From Saprospiraceae bacterium (GTDB taxonomy: Bacteria > Bacteroidota > Bacteroidia > Chitinophagales > Saprospiraceae), in contig JADKAA010000029.1 of the NCBI GenBank assembly GCA_016715465.1, forward strand, positions 1,550,001-1,614,000: a DNA stretch of 64,000 bases. The letters are read 5' to 3'. The notes under the pieces were generated by a model. The model was not told the DNA's origin, did no database searches, and was given only the letters and a program-made list of their open reading frames with translations. Below, one piece after another: positions 1 through 8,214 of the stretch. How positions within the stretch are numbered: position 1 is the stretch's first letter; each line of letters starts with the position of its first letter. The position numbers and the translations under genes are program-made.

Positions 1-2
1 AT

Positions 3-320
3 GCTTTTCTCGAACTCGATAGACTGTCCCCTAAGGATGCACTGGATAAAATAAAGGCAGAAGATGAAAACTACATTGCCAGAAAACTCCACTTTGGTCT
101 TGGCAGGTGGATGGCCTATAATTGGAATTTTGATGAAGGCTCACGCTTTTCGCATTACCTGAAAGGACTGGGGCTATTTCATTCAGAAGACATGATCGAT
201 TTTATGCTTATCTCCTATCATCGATATCTGAATCAAAGACCACAACAAATAGAAGAACGGATTAAAAATTACCGGGCGATGAGAGAAAAGAAGGATAAAA
301 TGAAAGTAAAAACCCAATAG
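3..320 (+). CDS. DUF6794-like protein, C-terminal part (5' end outside window)
   Basis: The frame is open from the left edge, so the start lies outside the window. About 105 codons are visible, running from an acidic helical stretch (LDRLSPKDALDKIKAED) into HFGLGRWMAYNW, then GLGLFHSEDM and SYHRYLN, and a charged Lys/Glu-rich end. This order (short His/Gly/Arg/Trp motif, then FHxEDM, then a Tyr-His-Arg-Tyr-Leu-Asn motif) is what I recall of DUF6794 proteins; the domain assignment is from memory of the family. No function is known for it. The first internal ATG is at 111, but the coding-like sequence clearly begins upstream of it. No partner gene can be seen. The next gene downstream, topA, is separated by 368 bases and probably has its own promoter. 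Confidence 0.55.
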   Translation, partial: AFLELDRLSPKDALDKIKAEDENYIARKLHFGLGRWMAYNWNFDEGSRFSHYLKGLGLFHSEDMIDFMLISYHRYLNQRPQQIEERIKNYRAMREKKDKMKVKTQ

Positions 321-620
321 AACGATTGATTGCCGGCTTACCATGTGGTTAATGTCGAAAAGAATTGGTCTTTTGTGAACTGCCTTATTTATATCCCATG
401 GTTGACTCTTTTGTCCAAAATTCTTCAAAATGAGGGTTCTGATTATTTTATATATCTTGTGCCTTGAACCAATAAAACCCTGACCTTTTCGATAGAAAAA
501 TAAAATCATTAACATCCGATAAGGGTAGAATGCGTGGTGAATAATGCACCAATTCAGTTGTCTTTTAATACCTTTGCGCAGTTTTTTCAACAAAAGCTAC
601 ATTTAATTTATATAAAATAT
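321..620. other. gene-free spacer upstream of topA
   Basis: I see no convincing gene here. A minus-strand reading frame crosses it but also runs through the preceding coding region and has no recognisable motif. The 3' part (about 595-680) is very AT-rich and probably carries the topA promoter. Confidence 0.4.
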
Positions 621-628
621 TATTTTTG
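621..628 (+). promoter_or_regulatory. candidate Bacteroidota -7 element for topA
   Basis: TATTTTTG fits the Bacteroidota -7 consensus TAnnTTTG and lies 60 bases before the topA ATG. I could not place a clear TTG -33 box at the usual spacing, so this rests on one element in an AT-rich region. Confidence 0.25.
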
Positions 629-688
629 TGATGTTTATATATTTTATAATTTTATAACATATAATAAACAAACAATAAAAAGTCATCC

Positions 689-3346
689 ATGGCAAAAAAA
701 TTATTGATTGTGGAATCGCCTGCGAAGGCAAAAACCATAGAAAAATATCTCGGAGACGAATTTTTTGTGAAGTCAAGTTTTGGACACGTAAGGGATCTCG
801 ACAAAGGCAACAAAGGTGTTTTGGTAGATAAAAATTTTGAAGCCAACTACATCATCTCTCCGGAGAAGACAAGGGTGGTTAAAGAACTCAGGGAATCCAA
901 AAGTAAGGCATCAGAGGTTTGGCTTGCGACGGATGAGGACCGTGAAGGAGAAGCTATTTCCTGGCACTTGTGTGAAGTACTCAACCTGGATCCCAAGAGT
1001 ACAAAACGGATTGTATTTAGTGAGATCACCAAGCCGGCATTGCAAAAAGCCATCTCAGAACCCCGTACGGTTGACATCGACCTGGTGAATGCACAGCAGG
1101 CCAGGAGAATCCTCGACAGGCTGGTAGGTTTTGAACTTTCTGAAGTATTGTGGCGTAAGGTAAAAGGCAAACTATCTGCAGGGCGTGTTCAATCCGTTGC
1201 CGTAAGGTTGGTGGTAGAAAGAGAAAGAGAGATTACTGCATTTGATTCCACACCCTATTTCAAGGTAAATGCGCTTTTTGATGTCATGAATGACCGGGGA
1301 GAAAAAGTGAGTCTCAAGGCAGAATTGGTAAAAAAACTCGATGAGATCAAAGAAGCGGAGGACTTCATTCAAAAATGCAATGGTGCCGCCTTTACGATAA
1401 AAAGCATTGAGAAAAAGCCCACCAAACGCAGTCCGGCAGCACCCTTTACGACTTCTACGCTACAGCAGGAGGCCAGTCGTAAGTTGTATTTTGGGGTTAA
1501 CCGCACCATGCAGATTGCGCAGAAATTGTATGAGGCCGGACACATTACCTATATGAGGACAGATTCAACCAACCTGGGTGAAACAGCCATTAACGGCATT
1601 GTCAAAGAAATCGAATCGAGCTTCGGCAAAGAATTTATCAAACTTCGAAAATACAAGTCTAAAACCGCAAACGCGCAGGAGGCCCACGAAGCCATCAGGC
1701 CCACTTATTTTGAAAAGAAAAATGTAAGTGGTGACCGCGATGAACAGCGACTTTACGAACTGATCTGGAAACGCACACTGGCCTCGCAGATGGCAGACGC
1801 TGAACTTGAAAAGACCATCGTAACCATAGGCATATCCACTTTGAAAGATACTTACCTGCAGGCCGAAGGCGAGGTGATGAAATTTGAGGGCTTCTTAAAA
1901 GTCTATATGGAATCATCCGACGAAGATGAAAATGAAGAAGTAAAAGGCATGCTTCCCCCATTAAAAAATGGGCAAACACTTGACCTCGACAAGATGACGG
2001 CTACCGAAAAATTTACTTCGCCCCCATCCCGGTACACCGAAGCCAGCTTAGTGAAAAAGTTGGAAGAGCTGGGTATTGGCAGGCCTTCAACCTATGCACC
2101 GACCATCAGCAAGATCATGGAAAAGGAAAGGGGATATGTGGTAAAAGAAAGCAGACCCGGTACTCCAAGAAACTACCGCATCATCGAACTGGAAGCAGGA
2201 AAGATCAGCCTTAAGACAGGCACAGAAAATACAGGAGCCACCTCCGCCAGATTATATCCGACCGATATCGGTATGATCGTCACCGATTTTCTCAATGAAC
2301 ACTTTGAGAAGATCATGAATTATCAATTTACTGCAGATGTGGAAGAAAAACTCGATGACATTTCAAATGGCAAAGTAGAATGGAGAAAATTCCTGTCAGA
2401 ATTTTATTTTCCATTTCACGAAGGTGTTGAGAATACGGTTGAAAATGCAGATCGCGCAAAAGGAAAGCGAGTTCTTGGTGTAGATCCTGCATCCGGGAAT
2501 TCTGTACTGGTTCAAATTACCCGTTATGGTCCAGTCGTGCAGATCGGATCCAAAGAGGAGTTGCCGGAAGATGAGAAGCCAAGGTTTGCCAACCTGAAGC
2601 CAGGTCAGTCTATGGAAACAATCACCTTTGATGATGCCATGGAACTCTTTGATTTGCCAAAATCACTGGGCGAATACAAAGGAGAAGAAATGATTGTCAA
2701 TAACGGTCGCTTTGGTCCATATATTAAGATCGGGGATATATATGCCAACATCCCCAGGGGTGAAGAAGCTGCCAGCATCACCCGTGAAAGGGCGATTGAA
2801 CTGGTGGAACAAAAAATGGATGAAAACGCACCGCTGGGTTACTACCAGGACCTGCCAATCACCAAGGGCAAAGGAAGATTTGGTCCATTCATCAAGTGGA
2901 ACGACCTTTTCATCAATGTACCAAAGCGCATTAACCACGACACCATCACCGAAGCCGAAGCTTTACCTCTTATTGCTGACAAGGTCGAGAAAGAAGCCAA
3001 CCGGTACATTATGAAGTGGGATAAAGAAAAAATTTCCATTGAAAATGGACGATGGGGACCATTTATACGCTACGCTAAAAAAATGATAAAGATACCCAAA
3101 GTTGATGGCAACAAAGTTGAGGCAGCAGACCTTGCCGAAGTGACCCTTGACCAGGTGAAAGCATGGATCGAAGTGGAATTGCCGGGTGTCTTTAAAGAAA
3201 AACCAGCCTCCAAAAAAGTGGCAGCAAAAAAAGTAGTTGCAAAAAAAGCCCCTGCTAAAAAGGCTGTAACCAAGAAGGCAACAGCGGCTAAGCCTGCGGC
3301 TAAAAAAGTAGTCGCTAAAAAAGTGGCCACAGCGCGCACCAAGTAA
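689..3346 (+). CDS. topA: DNA topoisomerase I (type IA)
   Basis: Relaxes negative supercoils by cutting and rejoining one strand through a covalent tyrosine intermediate. The 885-residue product begins with a TOPRIM domain (LLIVESPAKAK with Glu9; ATDEDREGE with Asp82 and Asp84 for Mg2+). The type IA core carries the active-site tyrosine in YMRTDS (Tyr288) and the motif RVQSVAVRLVVERE. From about residue 590 the protein has three to four topoisomerase C-terminal repeats of the FGPYIK/FGPFIKW/WGPFIRYAKK type instead of Cys4 zinc fingers, as is common in Bacteroidota. The last ~48 residues are almost pure Lys/Ala/Val with AAKK-type repeats, like a histone H1 tail. ATG 689 places the TOPRIM at the usual position. 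The next gene starts 15 bases downstream, so the two are probably cotranscribed. Confidence 0.97.
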   Translation: MAKKLLIVESPAKAKTIEKYLGDEFFVKSSFGHVRDLDKGNKGVLVDKNFEANYIISPEKTRVVKELRESKSKASEVWLATDEDREGEAISWHLCEVLNLDPKSTKRIVFSEITKPALQKAISEPRTVDIDLVNAQQARRILDRLVGFELSEVLWRKVKGKLSAGRVQSVAVRLVVEREREITAFDSTPYFKVNALFDVMNDRGEKVSLKAELVKKLDEIKEAEDFIQKCNGAAFTIKSIEKKPTKRSPAAPFTTSTLQQEASRKLYFGVNRTMQIAQKLYEAGHITYMRTDSTNLGETAINGIVKEIESSFGKEFIKLRKYKSKTANAQEAHEAIRPTYFEKKNVSGDRDEQRLYELIWKRTLASQMADAELEKTIVTIGISTLKDTYLQAEGEVMKFEGFLKVYMESSDEDENEEVKGMLPPLKNGQTLDLDKMTATEKFTSPPSRYTEASLVKKLEELGIGRPSTYAPTISKIMEKERGYVVKESRPGTPRNYRIIELEAGKISLKTGTENTGATSARLYPTDIGMIVTDFLNEHFEKIMNYQFTADVEEKLDDISNGKVEWRKFLSEFYFPFHEGVENTVENADRAKGKRVLGVDPASGNSVLVQITRYGPVVQIGSKEELPEDEKPRFANLKPGQSMETITFDDAMELFDLPKSLGEYKGEEMIVNNGRFGPYIKIGDIYANIPRGEEAASITRERAIELVEQKMDENAPLGYYQDLPITKGKGRFGPFIKWNDLFINVPKRINHDTITEAEALPLIADKVEKEANRYIMKWDKEKISIENGRWGPFIRYAKKMIKIPKVDGNKVEAADLAEVTLDQVKAWIEVELPGVFKEKPASKKVAAKKVVAKKAPAKKAVTKKATAAKPAAKKVVAKKVATARTK

Positions 3347-3361
3347 AATAAAATATTTACC

Positions 3362-4546
3362 ATGTCAGGGTATAAAGAAATCACCCTGCTCAAGGGCAGA
3401 GAACAAAGTCTGCATCGCAGACACCCCTGGATATTTTCCGGGGCAGTAAAATTTAAACCCGCGGATATAGCTGATGGAGACCTGGTCTATGTGAAAGATC
3501 ATAAAGGCCAATGCTGTGGTACCGGCATCTACCAGGATGGCAGCATCATGGTGCGCATGCTCGATTTTGAGCAAACAGTCATTGACCATAAATTCTGGCA
3601 TTCCAGACTTGAAAATGCCGCAAGATACAGAAAGGAAATTCTTCACCTCCCCTCAGAAAAAACAAATGCCTTCCGGCTTTTTCATGGAGAAGGTGATGGT
3701 GTATCCGGGCTCATCATTGACATCTATGGAACCACAGCAGTGATTCAATGTCACAACCTCGGGATCTACCGGATGTTGGAAAACATTACTCAAGCCCTAA
3801 CCGACGTCATGCAGGGTGTAATTACCTCTGTGTATTCCAAGTCAAAAGAAACACTGCCATCCAACTTTGCACACGGCATACGCGATGGTTATATTTTTGG
3901 CACATCAGACATGGCAGCCACCATTTTTGAAAATGAACACCGCTTTGTGGTCAACTGGCAGGAAGGACAAAAAACCGGGTTTTTCTTAGATCAACGAGAC
4001 AACCGCCAATTGGTTGGCATGCATTGTAAAGGGAAGAGCGTACTCAATTGTTTTTCCTACACAGGTGGCTTTTCAGTCTATGCCGGTGTGATGGGCGCTA
4101 GTCATGTAGTAAGTATAGACATATCCACCAAAGCTATAAATCTTGCCAATGAAAATGCCAGTATCAACAAACTGCCCAATCACGAAGGGGTGGTGGACAA
4201 TGTACTGGAATACCTTACGAAAAACGAGGCGACATACGATGTAGTCATCGTTGATCCACCCGCATTTGCCAAGAGCCTTAGCAAGCGCCATAACGCCGTA
4301 CAAGCCTATAAAAGACTCAATATTCTGGCGATGAAAGCCGTAAAACCGGGAGGTTTGCTTTTTACCTTTTCCTGCAGTCAGGTAGTATCGACTCAGTTGT
4401 TTTATGATACCATTGTTGCTGCCGGTATCGAAGCCGGTCGCGAAGTGCGTGTCATGCACCATTTGAGTCAGGGTGCTGATCATCCTGTAAATCTTTTCCA
4501 TCCGGAAGGACATTATCTGAAAGGGCTTATGGTATATGAGGGTTGA
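3362..4546 (+). CDS. rlmI: class I SAM-dependent rRNA methyltransferase, RlmI (m5C1962) type
   Basis: A 394-residue protein with the layout of RlmI/YccW: an N-terminal PUA-like RNA-binding domain (about 1-80, with the signature RHPWIFSGAV) and a Rossmann methyltransferase domain. The SAM-binding motif I is VLNCFSYTGGFSVYAG, motif IV is VDPPAFAKS (Asp298-Pro-Pro), and the candidate catalytic Cys is in TFSCSQ (Cys338). RlmI methylates C5 of cytosine 1962 of E. coli 23S rRNA; the exact target base here is inferred from the family. It starts 15 bases after topA, which suggests one transcript. A second RNA methyltransferase of a different family follows at 4731. Confidence 0.88.
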   Translation: MSGYKEITLLKGREQSLHRRHPWIFSGAVKFKPADIADGDLVYVKDHKGQCCGTGIYQDGSIMVRMLDFEQTVIDHKFWHSRLENAARYRKEILHLPSEKTNAFRLFHGEGDGVSGLIIDIYGTTAVIQCHNLGIYRMLENITQALTDVMQGVITSVYSKSKETLPSNFAHGIRDGYIFGTSDMAATIFENEHRFVVNWQEGQKTGFFLDQRDNRQLVGMHCKGKSVLNCFSYTGGFSVYAGVMGASHVVSIDISTKAINLANENASINKLPNHEGVVDNVLEYLTKNEATYDVVIVDPPAFAKSLSKRHNAVQAYKRLNILAMKAVKPGGLLFTFSCSQVVSTQLFYDTIVAAGIEAGREVRVMHHLSQGADHPVNLFHPEGHYLKGLMVYEG

Positions 4547-4584
4547 GTTATGAGCGGTTAGGGACCAGGGGCTAGGAAATTACG
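4547..4584 (+). repeat. degenerate TTAGG/CTAGG simple repeat after rlmI
   Basis: Directly after the rlmI stop there are staggered GTTAGGGAC and GCTAGGAAA units of about 7-14 bases. They resemble the GAATTAG/GAGTTAG heptamers that end the next gene and may be an older member of the same family. Confidence 0.35.
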
Positions 4585-4730
4585 CAATCAGTGCGGCAGT
4601 TTCAAATCTATTTGAAAATCGATAACCGGTATGCGGTGACCGGTGTGGCTTTAGATTGGGGCCGTCATAATACCTAATCAGGTACATGAATTTGAAAAAG
4701 GCTGGCTTAAAATCCTTAACTTTGCCGGTC

Positions 4731-5948
4731 ATGAAACTACACAAGACCCTTTTAGAAGCTGTTGTTGAAACCGTATATGCCATTTTTCACGAAAATAAAA
4801 TGGCGGATAAAGCCATTCAGCAAGTACTTAGGTCCAATCGAAAATGGGGATCGAGAGACAGGGCATTCATCGCAGAAAATTGTTATGATCTGGTAAGGTG
4901 GTGGAGGTTGCTGCACTACATCAATGAGACCAACATTCAAAATTATTCGCCAACGACCATTTGGAAATTACTGGGCATCAAACTCCGGCTCAAAGGGGAG
5001 GAATTGCCAGAGATCAATGAGTTTAAGGGCTTAAGCAGGAATAAAATTAAGGCGCGATACGATGAGGCCATGTCCACCCGGAAGATAAAAGAGTCACTTC
5101 CTGATTGGCTGGATGAAATGGCTGCCGAAGAATTGGGCGAAAAATGGGACAAATTGGCCCATGCGCTGAATAAAACAGCTCCGCTTTCGATTCGCATCAA
5201 CACGCTTAAAACCAACTTTGACAGTCTCAAAGACATCCTGGCCAAAGACAAGGTTGAGATCATTCCGGTGCCCGGGGTATATGATGCAGCATATGTCAGG
5301 GAAAGAAGCAACCTGTGGGCATTACAAACTTTTAAAGATGGACTTTTTGAAATTCAGGATGCGGGTAGTCAGCTGATTCCTGCATTTGTAGATCCCAAAC
5401 CGGGCATGCGCGTCATCGATGCCTGTGCGGGTGCCGGTGGAAAGACCTTGCAACTCGCATGTCTGATGGAAAACAAAGGCACCATCATTGCGATGGACGT
5501 TGAAGATTGGAAACTGGAAGAACTCAAAAAGAGAGCCAAACGCAATGGCATCCACAACGTAGATGCAAGACTCATTACGGGCAAGGTGATCAAGCGGCTG
5601 AAACATTCTGCCGACGCTGTGTTGCTCGATGTGCCCTGCAGTGGACTGGGTGTACTTCGGCGCAATCCCGATGCCAAGTGGAAACTCAAACCTGAGTTCA
5701 TTGAAGAGATCAAAAAGAAACAGGAAGACATCCTGCAAAGTTATTCTACCATGGTAAAGCCGGGTGGAAAACTAGTCTATGCCACGTGTAGCATTCTACC
5801 TTCTGAAAATGAAAAACAAGTAGAAAAATTTCTGGCAAACAATCCAAATTTTAAGCTCGTGATGGAACACCATACCGATCCGGTGACGGATAAGTTTGAT
5901 GGGTTTTATATGGCGCTTATGAATTATGAATTAGGAGTTAGGAATTAG
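4731..5948 (+). CDS. RsmB/RsmF-family RNA (cytosine-C5) methyltransferase
   Basis: SAM-dependent m5C methyltransferase of the NOL1/NOP2/Sun family, probably acting on 16S rRNA. The N-terminal third is helical (an RsmB-like region). The catalytic domain shows motif I DACAGAGGKTLQLA, motif IV DVPCSGLGVLRRNPD (Cys303 from ATG 4731) and motif VI YATCSILPSENE (catalytic Cys353). An ATG at 4686 is in frame, but the stretch before 4731 lacks the family's sequence; the protein starting MKLHKTLLEAVVETVY fits better. The natural C-terminus should be near FYMALM; the last residues (NYELGVRN) are encoded by a heptamer repeat that begins inside the gene. The specific subfamily and target base cannot be decided from sequence alone. 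Confidence 0.88.
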   Translation: MKLHKTLLEAVVETVYAIFHENKMADKAIQQVLRSNRKWGSRDRAFIAENCYDLVRWWRLLHYINETNIQNYSPTTIWKLLGIKLRLKGEELPEINEFKGLSRNKIKARYDEAMSTRKIKESLPDWLDEMAAEELGEKWDKLAHALNKTAPLSIRINTLKTNFDSLKDILAKDKVEIIPVPGVYDAAYVRERSNLWALQTFKDGLFEIQDAGSQLIPAFVDPKPGMRVIDACAGAGGKTLQLACLMENKGTIIAMDVEDWKLEELKKRAKRNGIHNVDARLITGKVIKRLKHSADAVLLDVPCSGLGVLRRNPDAKWKLKPEFIEEIKKKQEDILQSYSTMVKPGGKLVYATCSILPSENEKQVEKFLANNPNFKLVMEHHTDPVTDKFDGFYMALMNYELGVRN

Positions 5949-5976
5949 GAATTAGGAGTTAGGAATTAGGAATTAG
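5928..5976 (+). repeat. seven tandem heptamers (GAATTAG/GAGTTAG)
   Basis: Seven perfect-period heptamers run in the order A A' A A A' A A, where A is GAATTAG and A' is GAGTTAG (the first begins at 5928). They start inside the methyltransferase gene, supply its last seven codons and its stop codon, and continue into the spacer. Related sequence appears at 8891-8997, and in reverse orientation at 6549-6570 and 9002-9017. Confidence 0.85.
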
Positions 5977-6094
5977 GTAGGAATTTTGAATTGGGAATAA
6001 GAGGTTAGGCATCTTAGAAACTCAATTAAGTTTTGTATCGGTCTTGATTTATAAACAAATTGCCTTTATATTTGAAAACCGAAATTTACTTGCT

Positions 6095-6457
6095 ATGAAA
6101 AATCAATTCTTAAAGGAACGCACAAAGATCTATTCAATTGAAATTGTAAGATTTTGCCTCAGGCAACAAACTGGTGGTGTAATACCTTCAGAAATTTTAA
6201 AACAATTATTGAGGTCATCAACGAGTGTTGGCGCTAATTACAGGGCTGCATGCCGGGGAAAGAGCATTGCCGACTTTGTAAACAAATTAAAAATTGTGGT
6301 TGAAGAAGCAGACGAATCGCTTTTTTGGTTAGAACTGGTTGAAGAGCTTTACCCATCTTTGGCAGAAGATATAGAAAGTCTAAAAATAGAATCCAATGAA
6401 ATTATTGCGATTTGTGTATCATCTATTTCCACCTCAAGGAAAAACTACAATGTATGA
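6095..6457 (+). CDS. four helix bundle protein (23S rRNA intervening-sequence protein family)
   Basis: A 120-residue all-helical protein with the signature order of this family: MKNQFLKERTKIYSIEIVRF, then KQLLRSSTSVGANYRAA, then a DFVNKLKIVVEEADESLFWLEL helix. Family members were first found in insertions of 23S rRNA genes but are also widespread as free-standing chromosomal genes in Bacteroidota; the molecular role is unknown. An ATG at 6044 is in frame, but the family start matches MKNQFLKE at 6095. The gene lies between two blocks of heptamer repeat in opposite orientation (5928-5976 and 6549-6570). There is no rRNA sequence around it. Confidence 0.85.
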   Translation: MKNQFLKERTKIYSIEIVRFCLRQQTGGVIPSEILKQLLRSSTSVGANYRAACRGKSIADFVNKLKIVVEEADESLFWLELVEELYPSLAEDIESLKIESNEIIAICVSSISTSRKNYNV

Positions 6458-6548
6458 GTCATAATTGATTCTAAAAGAGACCAATTGAAGATAAGATTTA
6501 GAAAGTTTTATTTCCAATTATACTTTCAAACAATCTTCAAGCCTGTTA

Positions 6549-6570
6549 ATTCCTAAATCCTAAATCCTAA
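6549..6570 (-). repeat. inverted heptamer repeat block
   Basis: Three CCTAAAT/CCTAATT units, reverse complementary to the GAATTAG-type units at 5928-5976. They sit immediately downstream of the queA stop codon and could pair with the forward block or act in 3'-end formation. Confidence 0.6.
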
Positions 6571-6571
6571 T

Positions 6572-7636
6572 TTAAATAATTAGCATCGCGTCGCCATAGC
6601 TGTAGAAACGGTATTTTTCTTTGATGGCTTCTTCGTAGGCTTCCATGACCAGGTCAAATCCGCCAAAAGCGCAGACCATGATGATTAGGCTGGTTTTGGG
6701 TAAGTGGAAATTGGTGACCATGGCGTTGGCTATGTTGAAATCATAGGGTGGATAGATGAAAAGGTTGGTCCATCCCTCAGAGGGCTTGAGGACGCCTGAG
6801 GCAGAAACAGACGATTCGATGGTCCTCATGGAGGTGGTACCTACGGCGCAAATCTTTTTATCGGCTGATTTAGCAGCGTTGACTACTTCAGCGGCCTTTT
6901 CTGTGATGTTGTAATATTCTGCATCCATTTTATGCTTGGAAAGGTCTTCTACGTCGATGGAACGGAAGGTTCCCAAACCCACATGCAGGGTAAGTTCTGC
7001 AAAATTTACTCCCTTTATTTCAAGGCGTTTCATAAGTTCCTTGCTGAAGTGCAGTCCGGCTGTTGGTGCTGCTACGGCACCCAATTCTTTTGCGTACACG
7101 GTCTGGTATCGCTCTTCGTCGATTGGTTCCGGTTTCCTGGTAATGTATTTTGGCAGGGGCGTATTTCCCAGCAATTTGAGGGCATCGCGGAATGCATCAT
7201 CTGTACCTTCAAAAAAGAACCGGATGGTCCTCCCTCTGGAAGTGGTATTGTCCACTACTTCCGCTACCAGAATGTCATTTCCTTTTTCATCTTCAAAATA
7301 AAGCTTGTTGCCCACCCGGATCTTTCTGGCCGGATCGACCAGCACATCCCATAATCGGGCGCTGTTGTTGAGTTCACGAAGCAAAAAGACTTCGATCTTG
7401 GCTCCGGTCTTTTCCTTGTTGCCATAAAGTCTGGCAGGAAAAACCTTGGTATTATTGAAGATCATGGCATCGCCATCATCAAAATATTCAAGAATGTCTT
7501 TGAACAGTTTATGTTCTATTTTACCCGTCTTGCGGTTTAAAACCATCAAACGAGACTGATCTCTTTCTTTGGAAGGGTATTGAGCGATGAGTTTTTCTGG
7601 TAAATCAAAATTAAAATTCGATAGTTTGGACTTCAT
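6572..7636 (-). CDS. queA: S-adenosylmethionine:tRNA ribosyltransferase-isomerase
   Basis: Transfers and isomerises the ribose of SAM onto 7-aminomethyl-7-deazaguanine at the tRNA wobble position, giving epoxyqueuosine. The 354-residue product starts with FDLPEKLIAQYPSKERDQSRLMVL and contains FNNTKVFPARLYG, GNTPLPKYI, then the strongly conserved AAPTAGLHFSKEL, LHVGLGTFRSI and TNFHLPKTSLIIMV. Length and motif order are standard for QueA. The ATG at 7636 gives the expected N-terminus. The gene stands alone and converges with the four-helix-bundle gene. queD, an early step of the same pathway, lies 5.2 kb further on the same strand. Confidence 0.97.
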   Translation of the reverse strand: MKSKLSNFNFDLPEKLIAQYPSKERDQSRLMVLNRKTGKIEHKLFKDILEYFDDGDAMIFNNTKVFPARLYGNKEKTGAKIEVFLLRELNNSARLWDVLVDPARKIRVGNKLYFEDEKGNDILVAEVVDNTTSRGRTIRFFFEGTDDAFRDALKLLGNTPLPKYITRKPEPIDEERYQTVYAKELGAVAAPTAGLHFSKELMKRLEIKGVNFAELTLHVGLGTFRSIDVEDLSKHKMDAEYYNITEKAAEVVNAAKSADKKICAVGTTSMRTIESSVSASGVLKPSEGWTNLFIYPPYDFNIANAMVTNFHLPKTSLIIMVCAFGGFDLVMEAYEEAIKEKYRFYSYGDAMLII

Positions 7637-7897
7637 GCCTTGTTTTATTGAGGGTGCAAAATTATGTATATTAAGTCAATTTTTATAAAAATAGTTTCGC
7701 GACTTCCTGCTGACTGGGCATAATTATAAGTGCTTCCGGCCATTTAAACCGATACCCAAACAAGAGGGAACCAAAATTTTACCCGATTTTGAATGCAGAT
7801 GCTATTTATTCTATGGGTTAATTATTTAACCAAAACTTTTTATTTCGTTTTTCTATGGCATTGACAGATATTTAGGATTGATAATCAGTAGGTTGAG

Positions 7898-8109
7898 TCA
7901 AGTCAATTCTTTTTTGTCGTCAGAAATATTCAGTGGTGAATTTTGAGGCGCCCCGAATTCATGTGTGTTCCCACCGTTAATAAAAAACAGGCCCGATTGG
8001 TGAAATCTATGTTATAGACGATTGAAGTACAAACAATCATTGCCCCGCCTTCCATAACCCTGCCAGCATATTCCATCACCATACTGCCCAAAATGTCTTT
8101 ACTACAGTT
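7898..8109 (-). pseudogene. short unidentified coding remnant with a frame change
   Basis: The 578-base spacer between queA and the barrel gene contains coding-like minus-strand sequence. From 8109 one frame reads DILGSMVMEYAGRVMEGG then MIVCTSIVYNIDFTNR; near 7985 (an A6 run on the plus strand) sense passes to another frame reading LFFINGGNTHEFGAPQNS and then PLNISDDKKELT before the stop at 7898. Residue composition looks like protein, not random translation. A stop codon precedes the first part, so only about 70 codons survive. I do not recognise the family. It could be a decayed gene, or a small real gene broken by a one-base error. Confidence 0.35.
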
Positions 8110-8214
8110 TCACACAAAATTAACAGTATGCGACCGTCCATTGACGTCTGGTTTAAAAATGCGGTAACCCACGGCTGGTAACCCAGTTTAATTAACCTAT
8201 TAAAATTTATTCAG

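Noticed and set aside
183..593. 136-codon minus-strand frame upstream of topA
   Set aside because: It overlaps the DUF6794-like coding region, is rich in rare Phe/His/Ile combinations and shows no motif or signal.
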